From JBCBSS01 sp039819065 (lineage in GTDB: Bacteria; Bacteroidota; Bacteroidia; Cytophagales; Cyclobacteriaceae), in the NCBI GenBank assembly GCA_039819065.1, contig JBCBSS010000122.1, positions 1 to 24,903 of the forward strand: a DNA stretch of 24,903 bases, written 5' to 3'. The position numbers and the translations under genes are program-made. Numbering within the stretch: the first letter of the stretch is position 1; every line of letters begins with the position of its first letter. This document shows positions 1-8,165 of the stretch, piece after piece. The notes under the pieces were generated by a model. It ran no database searches, was not told where the DNA came from, and saw only the letters and a list, made by a program, of their open reading frames with translations.

Positions 1-2
1 TA

Positions 3-19
3 AAAAGGTATTTGATCCT
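3..19. other. weak dyad at window edge
   Basis: AAAAGG and CCTTTT can pair across an eight-base loop. It may be the tail of a terminator for a gene that ends outside the window, but the stem is short and A/T rich. Nothing else in the first 160 bases looks coding; a tandem 11-base repeat (gtgtaattcgg / ttgtaattcgg) lies at about 128-149. Confidence 0.2.
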
Positions 20-161
20 TTTGTCTTTCCCCATTATTATTATCCGACCTTCCTATAATGCACTGAGTATCATAAAAAAGTGAAAGGAATTTATCTCAGA
101 TGGCAGTATTTCAACACCCGTAGAAATGGTGTAATTCGGTTGTAATTCGGGTAATAACCAA

Positions 162-185
162 AAAACCTGATTTAAATCAGGTTTT
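162..185. terminator. perfect 24-bp palindrome, probable bidirectional terminator
   Basis: AAAACCTGATTT is followed directly by its reverse complement AAATCAGGTTTT, a perfect 12-bp half-site. The A-run before and T-run after a CCTGA/TCAGG core fit a two-way intrinsic terminator. It lies 100 bases before the universal stress protein gene and probably insulates it from whatever lies to the left. A protein-binding operator is the alternative reading. Confidence 0.6.
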
Positions 186-284
186 CGTTTGACGCTACTC
201 CCTTTTTGAAAAATCAATTCGGCCAATATTAGTCCTACCAAAAGAGACGGTTACATCAAATAGGAATCATTAAAACTGAGGATT

Positions 285-1061
285 ATGAACAAGATTAGAA
301 AGATAATTATACCTACTGATTTTTCAGAGGCTGCGGAAAATGCCCTTAACTATGTAGCAGGCATGATAGAAAATGATGATGTCATAGAGATTTTTCTGTT
401 ACACATTTCTGATAAAGAAAATACGTTGGACGAGGAGACTGTGAATCAAAAATTAGATATTCTTAAGCAAAAGTTCTTCACTAACATACAGTCTAAGTGT
501 AACTGTGTCTTAAAGACTGGTCAACTCACGAATACTATCATACAGGCGAAAGATGAATTGGCCGCAGATTTGATCATTATGGGTACTGAGGGCGGTGAAG
601 AGATATTTGGTAGTAAAACAGCCCAACTGGTTCTAGAAGCTGACTGCCCTGTATTGGTAGTACCGGAAAACACCACCTCTTTCCGAGTGAAGAACATTGC
701 TCTTGCCATGGATGACAGCCTCATAGAAGACTCTTATGCCTTAGGGCCGCTTCAGGATATTGCCAGGAGGTTTGGTGCCAAAATACACGTACTTACTATC
801 AGCAAAAAAGATGAGGTTCTGATCACTGAAGGTGCCAACGAAGGTGTACTTGAATACTATTTGGAAACTTTGGATTACCACCATGCTTTCCCAAAAAACA
901 CCAACATTGAGGAAGGTATCAGAGACTATGTCAAGGAGAACAAAATTGATATGCTGGCTATATTACCAAGAAATCATGCGCACAAAGACAGTCCTTCAGA
1001 GGGGCGCTTAACCAAGTTGTTGACGTTGCATACTGAGGTACCACTCTTAACGCTTGATTAA
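285..1061 (+). CDS. tandem-domain universal stress protein (UspA family)
   Basis: Cytoplasmic 258-residue protein with two UspA folds in tandem, the usual Bacteroidota form. Domain 1 (about 4-128) opens with KIIIPTDFSEAAENAL and closes with the nucleotide-loop region MGTEGGEEIFGSKT followed by CPVLVVPE. Domain 2 (about 134-258) opens with VKNIALAMDDS and ends EVPLLTLD. The ATP loop in domain 1 reads G-x2-G-x5-G-S, shorter than the textbook G-x2-G-x9-G-S/T, and domain 2 has no recognisable loop, so ATP binding is uncertain. The ATG start gives a full first strand. The symporter gene follows on the same strand after 130 bases; a shared stress or ion-homeostasis role is inferred only. The family is certain, the specific function unknown. 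Confidence 0.92.
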   Translation: MNKIRKIIIPTDFSEAAENALNYVAGMIENDDVIEIFLLHISDKENTLDEETVNQKLDILKQKFFTNIQSKCNCVLKTGQLTNTIIQAKDELAADLIIMGTEGGEEIFGSKTAQLVLEADCPVLVVPENTTSFRVKNIALAMDDSLIEDSYALGPLQDIARRFGAKIHVLTISKKDEVLITEGANEGVLEYYLETLDYHHAFPKNTNIEEGIRDYVKENKIDMLAILPRNHAHKDSPSEGRLTKLLTLHTEVPLLTLD

Positions 1062-1062
1062 T

Positions 1063-1078
1063 ATTTGGCAAGCCAAAT
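1063..1078. other. short palindrome directly after the Usp stop codon
   Basis: ATTTGGC-AA-GCCAAAT begins one base after the stop codon of the universal stress gene. A two-base loop is tight and no T-run follows on either strand, so it is a poor terminator. It could be an operator for the downstream symporter set. The rest of 1079-1191 shows nothing I can name. Confidence 0.3.
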
Positions 1079-1191
1079 TGGGATTCATTGTCAGCGCTTA
1101 GCTTGAAGACAATAACAACGCCTATCACAACATTTTTAGCGGTATGCCAGGAGTTACAAGCTTGGTATAACCGACCGACGATTTAAGCTTA

Positions 1192-2604
1192 ATGAAATAT
1201 ATAAAACCTCTTTTAGTGTGGTCAGTGCCAATACTGGTGCTGACCATTCCTATTCATTGGATACCTATAGAAGGGCTTACCATCATTCAACAACGGGTTA
1301 TTGCTATCTTTTTATTTGCAGCTCTATCGTGGGTGTTTGAATCGATTCCAATCTATGCCACTTCTATTCTTATCATTCTTTTCGAATTAGTAGCTATATC
1401 TGATCAAAGCTTTGCTCCCTTATTAGCTGGAAAGGAAAGCGAAGCATTTGGTTTGTTGATGAGCTATAAAGAGATCATGGCGACCTTCGCCTCCCCTATC
1501 ATTCTACTTTTCTTAGGAGGCTTTTTTCTAGCGCTGGCCGCTACCAAGTACAGGCTCGACCAGAATATGGCAGGTATTCTACTAAAACCATTCGGCACTA
1601 GCCCTAAAATGGTCATGCTTGGTTTGATGTTGATCACAGCCATTTTCTCGATGTTTATGAGCAACACGGCCACTACAGCTATGATGCTTTCTATTCTGGC
1701 ACCAGTATTAGTCTACTTTGATGCTGGTGATAAGGGCAAAATTGCATTCGCCCTTTCGATTCCCATGGCCGCCAACATAGGAGGCATGGGCACACCCATA
1801 GGCACTCCTCCCAATGCTATTGCACTTAAATACCTGACTGGGGAAAATGTCATCAGTTTCGGTCAATGGATGAGTTTCGGCATCCCATTAGTCGTAGTGC
1901 TACTAGCCATCGCATGGATTCTTTTGATCAAGATGTTCCCCATACAAAAGCGTGTGTTAGAACTGGATGTCAAGAGCCGGTTTCAAAAAGGGCGTAAAGC
2001 CACCATTGTTTATGTCACTTTCATTCTAACCATCCTCTTGTGGTTGACAGATTTCATTCATGGCATGAACGCTTACGTGGTGGCTATGATCCCGGTAGGT
2101 GTATTCCTCGCTTTCAACATCATTAGCAAAGAGGACATCAAAAAGCTCAGCTGGGATGTGCTCTGGTTGGTATCTGGGGGTATAGCTTTAGGGCTTGCGC
2201 TAGACAAAACGGGTCTTGCGTCCAAATTAGTGGGCACCATTCCTTTCGATAGTCTTCCAGCCATTGGCATTATGCTAATGGCTACTATTCTGGCGGTACT
2301 AATGGCTAACTTCATGTCGAACACCGCCACCGCTAACTTACTCCTGCCGATTATTGTGGCACTTGGCGTTTCCATTCAAAGCATCGAATCGTTAGGAGGT
2401 GCCAAAGGCTTGATTTTAGCCGTCACCTTCTCATGTTCGTTAGGAATGGCGTTGCCTATCAGTACACCGCCTAACGCTCTGGCGCATGCCACAGGCATGA
2501 TAGAAACCAAGGATATGGCCCGTTCTGGAATAGTAGTAGCGTCCATAGGCCTACTGCTCATTTTCGTAATGATGTACATACTATTGACGGTGGGTTTCAT
2601 CTAG
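1192..2604 (+). CDS. SLC13/DASS family sodium-coupled anion symporter
   Basis: Inner-membrane transporter of 470 residues made almost entirely of hydrophobic helices, the normal DASS length. The inverted-repeat fold is visible twice: SNTATTAMML (S157-N158-T159) with TPPNAIAL, and SNTATANLLL (S376-N377-T378) with STPPNALAHATG. In the DASS family the paired SNT motifs contact the carboxylate or oxyanion substrate and the nearby loops hold sodium. Substrate cannot be read from sequence; di- and tricarboxylates or sulfate are the family options. The start lies at the beginning of the first helix. The stop is only 7 bases before the downstream kinase gene, which implies co-transcription and suggests that transport and signalling are linked. 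Family confidence is high, substrate unknown. Confidence 0.93.
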   Translation: MKYIKPLLVWSVPILVLTIPIHWIPIEGLTIIQQRVIAIFLFAALSWVFESIPIYATSILIILFELVAISDQSFAPLLAGKESEAFGLLMSYKEIMATFASPIILLFLGGFFLALAATKYRLDQNMAGILLKPFGTSPKMVMLGLMLITAIFSMFMSNTATTAMMLSILAPVLVYFDAGDKGKIAFALSIPMAANIGGMGTPIGTPPNAIALKYLTGENVISFGQWMSFGIPLVVVLLAIAWILLIKMFPIQKRVLELDVKSRFQKGRKATIVYVTFILTILLWLTDFIHGMNAYVVAMIPVGVFLAFNIISKEDIKKLSWDVLWLVSGGIALGLALDKTGLASKLVGTIPFDSLPAIGIMLMATILAVLMANFMSNTATANLLLPIIVALGVSIQSIESLGGAKGLILAVTFSCSLGMALPISTPPNALAHATGMIETKDMARSGIVVASIGLLLIFVMMYILLTVGFI

Positions 2605-2611
2605 ACTAATT

Positions 2612-3970
2612 ATGGAAGCGTATCAAGATATAACCCGCATAGAGTTACAGGAGATCAAAAAGGTCTACTTCAACGATCCTGAAAAAATGGTGCGCTTCAA
2701 AAAGGGAGAAGTACTGATTGAGCAGGGTCAGCATAATAGCCGCCTGTTTCTGATTCTATCCGGGGCGGTGTCGGGTAGCCTGACTATGGGAGGTGATGGT
2801 AATGAAGCCTTTCGATCCGGTAAGGATATGTTCATTGGGGTTTATAGTTTCTTCTCGCACGACCATTGTAGCTATACCACCGTAGTAGCTGAAGAAGATA
2901 CTGAACTGGCCTACATCGATCTGGATATTCTGGATAGTGATGGTTTTGATGAAGGTATATTCTACAAACGCTTTAATCCAATCATCGTAAGGGAAATTTA
3001 CAGCCGGCAGTTGCTGGCTCAAAAAGCACACAAAGCACGTCAAAATACCATGCTGGAGTTGATGGAGAAGGAAAAGATGGCCGTGCTGGGGCAACTCGCA
3101 GCAGGCATATCTCACGAGCTTAACAACGCCATCAGTGTAGTAGAACAAAAGACTTCCTGGTTAGCTGACTATTTCCAGGATCACATATTGCATGCCGAGA
3201 CTAAAGATGTGACGGATTACTTTCGGAAAGGCCTAGAACATGGTGAGGTATTGTCGAGTAGGGATATACGCAAAAACAGGAAGCATCTGGAGGAGCAATT
3301 CCCACAATTGAACTCAGATCAATCAAAACGGCTGGCCAGAATGGGAGTCACTGCCGAAGATTTATCCCATAACAACAAAGAAACGCTGATCGCCCTTGAA
3401 AAAAGGTACCAGGCTTGGGAAAAGGGTTTGACTATTCACAACTTACGCCTTGCTGCCCAACATACGGTCCATATTGTGAAATCGGTGAAGCTATTGGGCT
3501 CGCCGAGTAAGGAGCATAAGATACCAATAGACATCGGTTTATCGGTCGAGAAGGCGCTTACACTCCTCAAAAGTCAAACCCGAGAGGTGGAAGTTGAATT
3601 GGCCCTGCAACAAATGGGAAGCGTCATAGGCTTGGAAGGAGACTTTATACAGGTTTGGCTAAACATCGTCAAAAACGCCCTGGAAAGCATGAGGGACGCA
3701 CAAACTGTAGAACCCAGATTATCTATCCAAAGTAAGCAGGTAAAAGGTTTTGCAGTGATTAGCATCAATGATAATGGTCCTGGTATACCTGACAGTATCA
3801 AAGAGAAGGTATTTCGACCCAACTTCACCACTAAGGTGAAAGGGCTTTCTTTTGGCTTAGGCCTAGGGCTTTCAATAGTAGAGCAAATCGTCACCAATTA
3901 TGATGGCAAAATAGCATTAGATAGTGCACCTGGAAGTACTACTTTTCAAATCAGTATACCTACCGATTAA
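2612..3970 (+). CDS. histidine kinase with N-terminal cNMP-binding-like domain
   Basis: Soluble kinase of 452 residues with no membrane segment. Residues about 25-125 form a cyclic-nucleotide-binding beta-roll (VRFKKGEVLIEQGQHNSRLF, then LSGAVSG), but the phosphate cassette lacks the usual Arg (GKDMFIGVYSFFSHDHCSYT), so cAMP or cGMP binding is doubtful. A helical linker leads to the H-box LAAGISHELNN with phospho-acceptor H168. The HATPase domain has the N-box NIVKNALES (N351, N355), G1 DNGPGIP (D387), and GLGLGLSIV. The H168 to N355 distance of 187 residues is well above the usual roughly 110, owing to a charged helical insertion at about 190-290. The gene sits 7 bases after the symporter and 16 before a receiver gene, its probable partner. 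Confidence 0.9.
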   Translation: MEAYQDITRIELQEIKKVYFNDPEKMVRFKKGEVLIEQGQHNSRLFLILSGAVSGSLTMGGDGNEAFRSGKDMFIGVYSFFSHDHCSYTTVVAEEDTELAYIDLDILDSDGFDEGIFYKRFNPIIVREIYSRQLLAQKAHKARQNTMLELMEKEKMAVLGQLAAGISHELNNAISVVEQKTSWLADYFQDHILHAETKDVTDYFRKGLEHGEVLSSRDIRKNRKHLEEQFPQLNSDQSKRLARMGVTAEDLSHNNKETLIALEKRYQAWEKGLTIHNLRLAAQHTVHIVKSVKLLGSPSKEHKIPIDIGLSVEKALTLLKSQTREVEVELALQQMGSVIGLEGDFIQVWLNIVKNALESMRDAQTVEPRLSIQSKQVKGFAVISINDNGPGIPDSIKEKVFRPNFTTKVKGLSFGLGLGLSIVEQIVTNYDGKIALDSAPGSTTFQISIPTD

Positions 3971-3986
3971 GTTAAAGACATAAGCC

Positions 3987-4469
3987 ATGGAAAAAATATA
4001 CATGATATGCATAGATGATCAGCCCACTGTTTTAGATGCAGTCATTTCTGATCTTGAAGTGTTCTCTGATTCATTTGAGATAGAAGCTTGTGAATCGGCG
4101 TCAGAGGCTGAGGAGCTAATGGAAGAGGTTGACCAAAACGGAGATCATGTGGCCATATTGATATGCGACCAAGTGATGCCGGGTAAAAGTGGCACCGAAT
4201 TCCTAGCCGAGGTACGTAAACAGGATACCTTCAAGAGTACAGGTAAAATATTACTTACTGGTCAAGCTACTCATCAGGATACCATTAATGCCATCAATCA
4301 AGCAGATATTGATAAATACATAGAGAAACCGTGGCAAAAGGATACGCTCATCGGTTACATCAAGATCTTACTCACTCGCTTCCTCTTAGACAAGGGCATT
4401 GACCACATGCAGTACAAAGACTTCCTGGATCAGGAGACTTTGTTGGAGAAGTTTAAGGGGAGTGTATGA
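3987..4469 (+). CDS. single-domain response regulator (CheY-like receiver)
   Basis: A 160-residue receiver with no DNA-binding or enzymatic output domain. The acidic pocket is D10-D11, the phospho-acceptor is D61 (ICDQVMPG), the switch Thr is T91 (ILLTGQA) and the conserved Lys is K114 in IEKPW. About 40 extra residues follow the receiver fold and look helical (ending DQETLLEKFKGSV). The gene begins 16 bases after the cNMP-type kinase stop, so it is the likely phosphoryl recipient. With no output domain it must act by protein contact or as part of a phosphorelay, possibly on the symporter or a diguanylate/HD-GYP system elsewhere. It ends 18 bases from the convergent phosphorylase gene with no obvious terminator between them. 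Confidence 0.9.
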   Translation: MEKIYMICIDDQPTVLDAVISDLEVFSDSFEIEACESASEAEELMEEVDQNGDHVAILICDQVMPGKSGTEFLAEVRKQDTFKSTGKILLTGQATHQDTINAINQADIDKYIEKPWQKDTLIGYIKILLTRFLLDKGIDHMQYKDFLDQETLLEKFKGSV

Positions 4470-4487
4470 TTAAAGCGTAGCCAATAA

Positions 4488-6200
4488 TCAATTAAACATC
4501 TCCTTGTAGTACTGATCAGCCATGCGATGGCTATCGAACTGTGGTACTACATCTGCGGCACTGTTGCGCGCTACATACCACCATCTTCCTGGGTCATCGT
4601 AGTAAGTAGGGAGCACCTTATCATTCAAGACTGTATATAGATTGTTAGCGTCCTCATGGTCAATTTCATGCTGAGGCCGTGAAAGGTCAGCCTGAGGGGT
4701 AATAAAGCTGTTTTCGTTGTCTCTGGCAAACTCCGGCATCCAGCCATCATTCGTGGAGACATTGACCGAACCGTTCATAGCTGCGGTCATGCCACTGGTA
4801 CCTGAAGCCTCCCTAGTGACCCTTGGCGTATTCAGCCAAATGTCAGAGCCCTGTTTCAATAGCTTAGAAAGTGCCAATTCGTATCCTGTTAATACGGTGC
4901 AGTTGGCCATCGGCTTGGTCAGATGGATGAGGTGATTGAATAACTCTACCGATCCATAGTCTAATGGATAAGGTTTACCAGCCCATATGATCTGAACCGG
5001 TTTATCTGTTCTTGAAACCAACTGATTGAATTGCTCTTTTAGGTATAATAAAAGGTCTGCTCTTTTATAGCCTGCAAACCTTCTGGCCCAGACAATAGTC
5101 AGTACATCAGGGTCAAAAAATTTACCTGTTTCGTCTAGTATTCTAGCGAATAGCTGCTCTTTGAGCTCACGTTTTCTCAATTTGAGCGCACTCAAGTCAC
5201 CATTATCTACCGCTTGCTTTATTTCAGCGTCCTGCCAGTAATTTCTATTCTGAGCGTTGGTAATCGGGATAATATCGCTGATTCCATTGAAACTACTCCA
5301 CATATCTTTCGCCACCGTAGAATGGAGCTTAGAAACAGCATTTGATATTTTGGCTTTTCGCAATGCTGCTACAGTATAACTCAACATGCCGTTATGCTCA
5401 TGTTGGCTCAATTCTGTAGCGTCGAGTTCTTTGGCGAAGAAACCCATTTCATTCAAGAATTTAATATCCCTTTCTTCATTACCCGCCTTTTCCGGAGTAT
5501 GCGTAGTGAACACGAAATTGTCCTTCGTTTTGCCTTGCTCTTTGAGATGGAAGAATGCCGGTAAACCATGGCCTTCGTTCAAATGATAGATATCAGAACC
5601 ACCTAAGGCTTCCACCACCTTCGCCCCTCCTATTCCCAGCACAATGCTTTGAGCTTGTCGGGTCAATTCGTTATTATCATAAAGCTTATCCGTGATGGTT
5701 CTGGTCAAATGATCGTTTTCAGGCAAATCCGTAGAGAGTAAGTAGATAGGCACGCTGCCGAATGTTTCAGGTTTCAGGCAATAAGCACGCACATGTACGT
5801 TGGGATTATCCAGTATCCTTATTTTAACGGTGATACCAGTGTCTTCGAGAAAAGAATACCTTTTTTCTGTCCAGGTAACTCTTAAAGAATTATCCTCACT
5901 TCTTTGCTGATCGTAGTAACCAAACTTCCAGAGCATCCCTACCCCTATCAGGTTCTGCTTAAGCTCAAAGGCACTTCGCATATGGGAACCTGCCAAAAAG
6001 CCTAAACCACCCGAATATATTTTCAGCGCCTGGTCAATTGCGAATTCCATACTAAAGTAAGCCACACGTTTGCTGTACTCATGGTGATAATCATACGGGT
6101 GGTGCCATTGGCTGTAAGTGCTCATAAAGTGTTTGGTTTTAGCAGTTGAAATGTCTCCAATTTCTTTCAAAGTAGGTGATTGAAAGCATGCTTCGATCAC
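4488..6200 (-). CDS. short alpha-glucan phosphorylase-like glycosyltransferase (GT35), PLP Lys replaced
   Basis: A 570-residue cytoplasmic enzyme of the short alpha-glucan phosphorylase group, which in active members cleaves glycogen or maltodextrin with phosphate. Recognisable blocks are YFSMEFAIDQALKIYSGGLG near the N-terminus, IYHLNEGHGLPAF, VWARRFAGYKRADLL (R374 and K379 match the conserved R-x4-K phosphate-contact pair), and EASGTSGMTAAMNGS. In classical phosphorylases this last block carries the Lys that binds pyridoxal phosphate (GxxMK); here that position is T472, coded ACC. From memory other Bacteroidota homologues also have Thr, so it may be a family trait and the reaction may differ. 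The longest frame starts with GTG at 6200; ATG at 6125 (residue 26) is an equally reasonable start. Family certain, activity uncertain. Confidence 0.85.
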   Translation of the reverse strand: MIEACFQSPTLKEIGDISTAKTKHFMSTYSQWHHPYDYHHEYSKRVAYFSMEFAIDQALKIYSGGLGFLAGSHMRSAFELKQNLIGVGMLWKFGYYDQQRSEDNSLRVTWTEKRYSFLEDTGITVKIRILDNPNVHVRAYCLKPETFGSVPIYLLSTDLPENDHLTRTITDKLYDNNELTRQAQSIVLGIGGAKVVEALGGSDIYHLNEGHGLPAFFHLKEQGKTKDNFVFTTHTPEKAGNEERDIKFLNEMGFFAKELDATELSQHEHNGMLSYTVAALRKAKISNAVSKLHSTVAKDMWSSFNGISDIIPITNAQNRNYWQDAEIKQAVDNGDLSALKLRKRELKEQLFARILDETGKFFDPDVLTIVWARRFAGYKRADLLLYLKEQFNQLVSRTDKPVQIIWAGKPYPLDYGSVELFNHLIHLTKPMANCTVLTGYELALSKLLKQGSDIWLNTPRVTREASGTSGMTAAMNGSVNVSTNDGWMPEFARDNENSFITPQADLSRPQHEIDHEDANNLYTVLNDKVLPTYYDDPGRWWYVARNSAADVVPQFDSHRMADQYYKEMFN

Positions 6201-6291
6201 TTGACCTACAATGATATAGGGTCAATAGTTTGAAACCAATTTGAGGAGATTAAAAAAGTGTTAAGGGAATTTGATAAAAAAGCGATGAAGC

Positions 6292-6323
6292 GGTTTCTCC
6301 GGGTACAACTCCCAGGAGAAACC
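6292..6323 (-). terminator. strong hairpin after the M3 peptidase gene
   Basis: GGTTTCTCC and GGAGAAACC form a perfect 9-bp stem, with GGG/CCC able to extend it inward across TACAACT. It begins 21 bases beyond the peptidase stop on the minus strand, and a T6 run follows about 11 bases later (gcttcatcgcTTTTTT). Position and stability support a terminator, although the gap to the T-run is longer than ideal. It also sits between the peptidase and phosphorylase genes, so it could be a processing stem. Confidence 0.6.
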
Positions 6324-6344
6324 ATTCATTGATACGTCGGTGAA

Positions 6345-8078
6345 TTACTTAACTTTTTGAAGTTCATCATTGACAAATTCAATCAATGACTTGATATAAT
6401 CGCGACTGAAATTGAATTCTATATTAGCGGCTTTATACACTTCAGGAATAGAACGTGTATATCCTAGTTTTAAAGCATTCATATAACCTTGCAGCCCTTT
6501 CTGAGGATCCTCTTTAAAGTTTTTCCATACCGCAATGGCCCCAAGCTGTGCCATACCATATTCTATATAGTAGAATGGCACTTCGTACAGGTGAAGCTGC
6601 TTTTGCCACAGATAGTCTTTCTTATCTTCATGGCCTGACCAATCGGTGATATTGTCAGCAAATTCGTTGAATATCTTGTTCCATTCTGCCTTACGTTCTT
6701 CGATAGCATGGGATGGGTGCTCATATATCCAATGTTGGAATTTGTCGATAGTGGCTACCCAAGGCAATGTCTCTATGATTTGCTCCAAGTGCTCTCGTTT
6801 GGCACGCTTCAAATCTTCTTCATCCTGGAAAAACAGATCCCAATGATCCATAGAGATTAACTCCATTGACATAGAAGCTAATTCCGCTACCTCTGAAGGG
6901 GTACGTTTGAAATCGGATAACTCTAAGTCTTTGGTTAGGAATGAATGTACCGCGTGCCCTCCTTCATGTAGAATGGTCACCATATCTCTGAGTGTAGAAG
7001 TGGCATTCATAAAGATGAAAGGAACACCAATTTCGGCTAATGGATAATTATATCCACCTGGTGCCTTTCCTTTTCTGGACTCCAGGTCAAGGTGTCCCAT
7101 GGCTTTCATAATAGAAAGGCATTGGCCTAAAAATGGATCCAGCCTTCTGAAGCATTCAATGGTATTATCTATCAATTCCTCACTGCTGTTGAAAGGTTTA
7201 AGCGGTTCTTTTCCTTCAGGATCAACAGCCTTATCCCAAGGCTTAAGGCTTTCCACCTCTAGCGCTGCTTTTCTTGCCTCAGCCATTTCATTGAGCAAGG
7301 GCACAATTTCATCCCGCACCGACTCGTGAAAATCAAAGCAATCCTGAGGCGTATAATCGAACCTTCCCATAGCCGAGAACATGTAATCGCGGAAGTTGGC
7401 GAAATCGGCGTTCGTTCCCACTTTATGCCTTAGCTCAATCAACTTATTGAATAACCCATCGAGGTTACCTTTATCTTGAAGCCTTCTTTTTGCCACCTTC
7501 TCATATACCTCTTCTCTCAACTGACGATCGGTCGACTGGAGCAATACACCCGCTTGTTGGAGCGTGAGTTCCTCTCCATTGTGCTCGATGGTCATAGCGC
7601 CTGATATCTGACCGAATTTCTGCGTCTCTGTCTGAATTTCCGTTTTGACAGGAATATTTTCTTCCCTGAATATTTCCAGTTCTTTTCTAAGGCTTCGAAC
7701 CATGATATCATATCCTTCTTCTTTCTCCACCTGGCTCAGATAGGGGCTGGCCGCCGCTTTCTTGTTCAGTTCGTTCGACACCGGAGCTATTTTAGGTTGA
7801 ATTTGAGTAACAAATTCAGTGTATCGTTCCCTGATCTCTTCATTCTCGGTGTCACACGTCATTTTGATATATCTCCACGCCATGTCTTCTGATATGACAG
7901 AACCCAGTTCGCTACTGGCTTTAAACCACTCTTTCAGCGCTTCTTTAGAATCGATTTCCTGTTCTAATAATTTATCAAAATAAGGCTTAAGATTATCCCA
8001 GTTGGTTATTTCGAAATCCTCGGGCAAGAACTTTCTTGGCTTACGTTTAGGTATGTTTATTTCGTTTTCGGTACTCAT
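6345..8078 (-). CDS. M3 family oligoendopeptidase (PepF-like zinc peptidase)
   Basis: Cytoplasmic metallopeptidase of 577 residues that trims short peptides. The zinc motif is ILHEGGHAVHSF with H371, E372 and H375; the third ligand is probably E399 in VAELAS, 28 residues after the first His, matching the M3B spacing. The N-terminal half (about 20-210) is the helical PepF_N-type region and the rest is the catalytic bowl, which includes GGYNYPLAEIGVPFIFMN. Length fits the M3B oligoendopeptidase group. There is no signal peptide; the N-terminus is charged. It is flanked by a strong terminator on each side (6292-6323 and 8104-8137), so it is probably a single-gene transcript. Nothing appears damaged. 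Confidence 0.93.
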   Translation of the reverse strand: MSTENEINIPKRKPRKFLPEDFEITNWDNLKPYFDKLLEQEIDSKEALKEWFKASSELGSVISEDMAWRYIKMTCDTENEEIRERYTEFVTQIQPKIAPVSNELNKKAAASPYLSQVEKEEGYDIMVRSLRKELEIFREENIPVKTEIQTETQKFGQISGAMTIEHNGEELTLQQAGVLLQSTDRQLREEVYEKVAKRRLQDKGNLDGLFNKLIELRHKVGTNADFANFRDYMFSAMGRFDYTPQDCFDFHESVRDEIVPLLNEMAEARKAALEVESLKPWDKAVDPEGKEPLKPFNSSEELIDNTIECFRRLDPFLGQCLSIMKAMGHLDLESRKGKAPGGYNYPLAEIGVPFIFMNATSTLRDMVTILHEGGHAVHSFLTKDLELSDFKRTPSEVAELASMSMELISMDHWDLFFQDEEDLKRAKREHLEQIIETLPWVATIDKFQHWIYEHPSHAIEERKAEWNKIFNEFADNITDWSGHEDKKDYLWQKQLHLYEVPFYYIEYGMAQLGAIAVWKNFKEDPQKGLQGYMNALKLGYTRSIPEVYKAANIEFNFSRDYIKSLIEFVNDELQKVK

Positions 8079-8097
8079 GGTGCGTTACTTTTTTTAA

Positions 8098-8137
8098 TGA
8101 AAAAAGGGATGAGAGTCAATAAAGCCGCCCATCCCTT
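8098..8137 (-). terminator. intrinsic terminator after the ferredoxin-reductase gene
   Basis: On the minus strand AAGGGATG (8137-8130) pairs with CATCCCTT (8111-8104) over an 18-base loop and is followed at once by a T-run (CATCCCTTTTTTC). This is a classic rho-independent terminator, 28 bases beyond the reductase stop codon. It separates the DUF5916-reductase unit from the peptidase gene. Confidence 0.78.
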
Positions 8138-8165
8138 GAGTAATATTTATTAGCTTAAAATTAGC

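Noticed and set aside
53..241. 62-codon minus-strand open frame near the left edge
   Set aside because: It reads straight through the 24-bp palindrome and a tandem repeat, resembles no known protein, and has no coding character.
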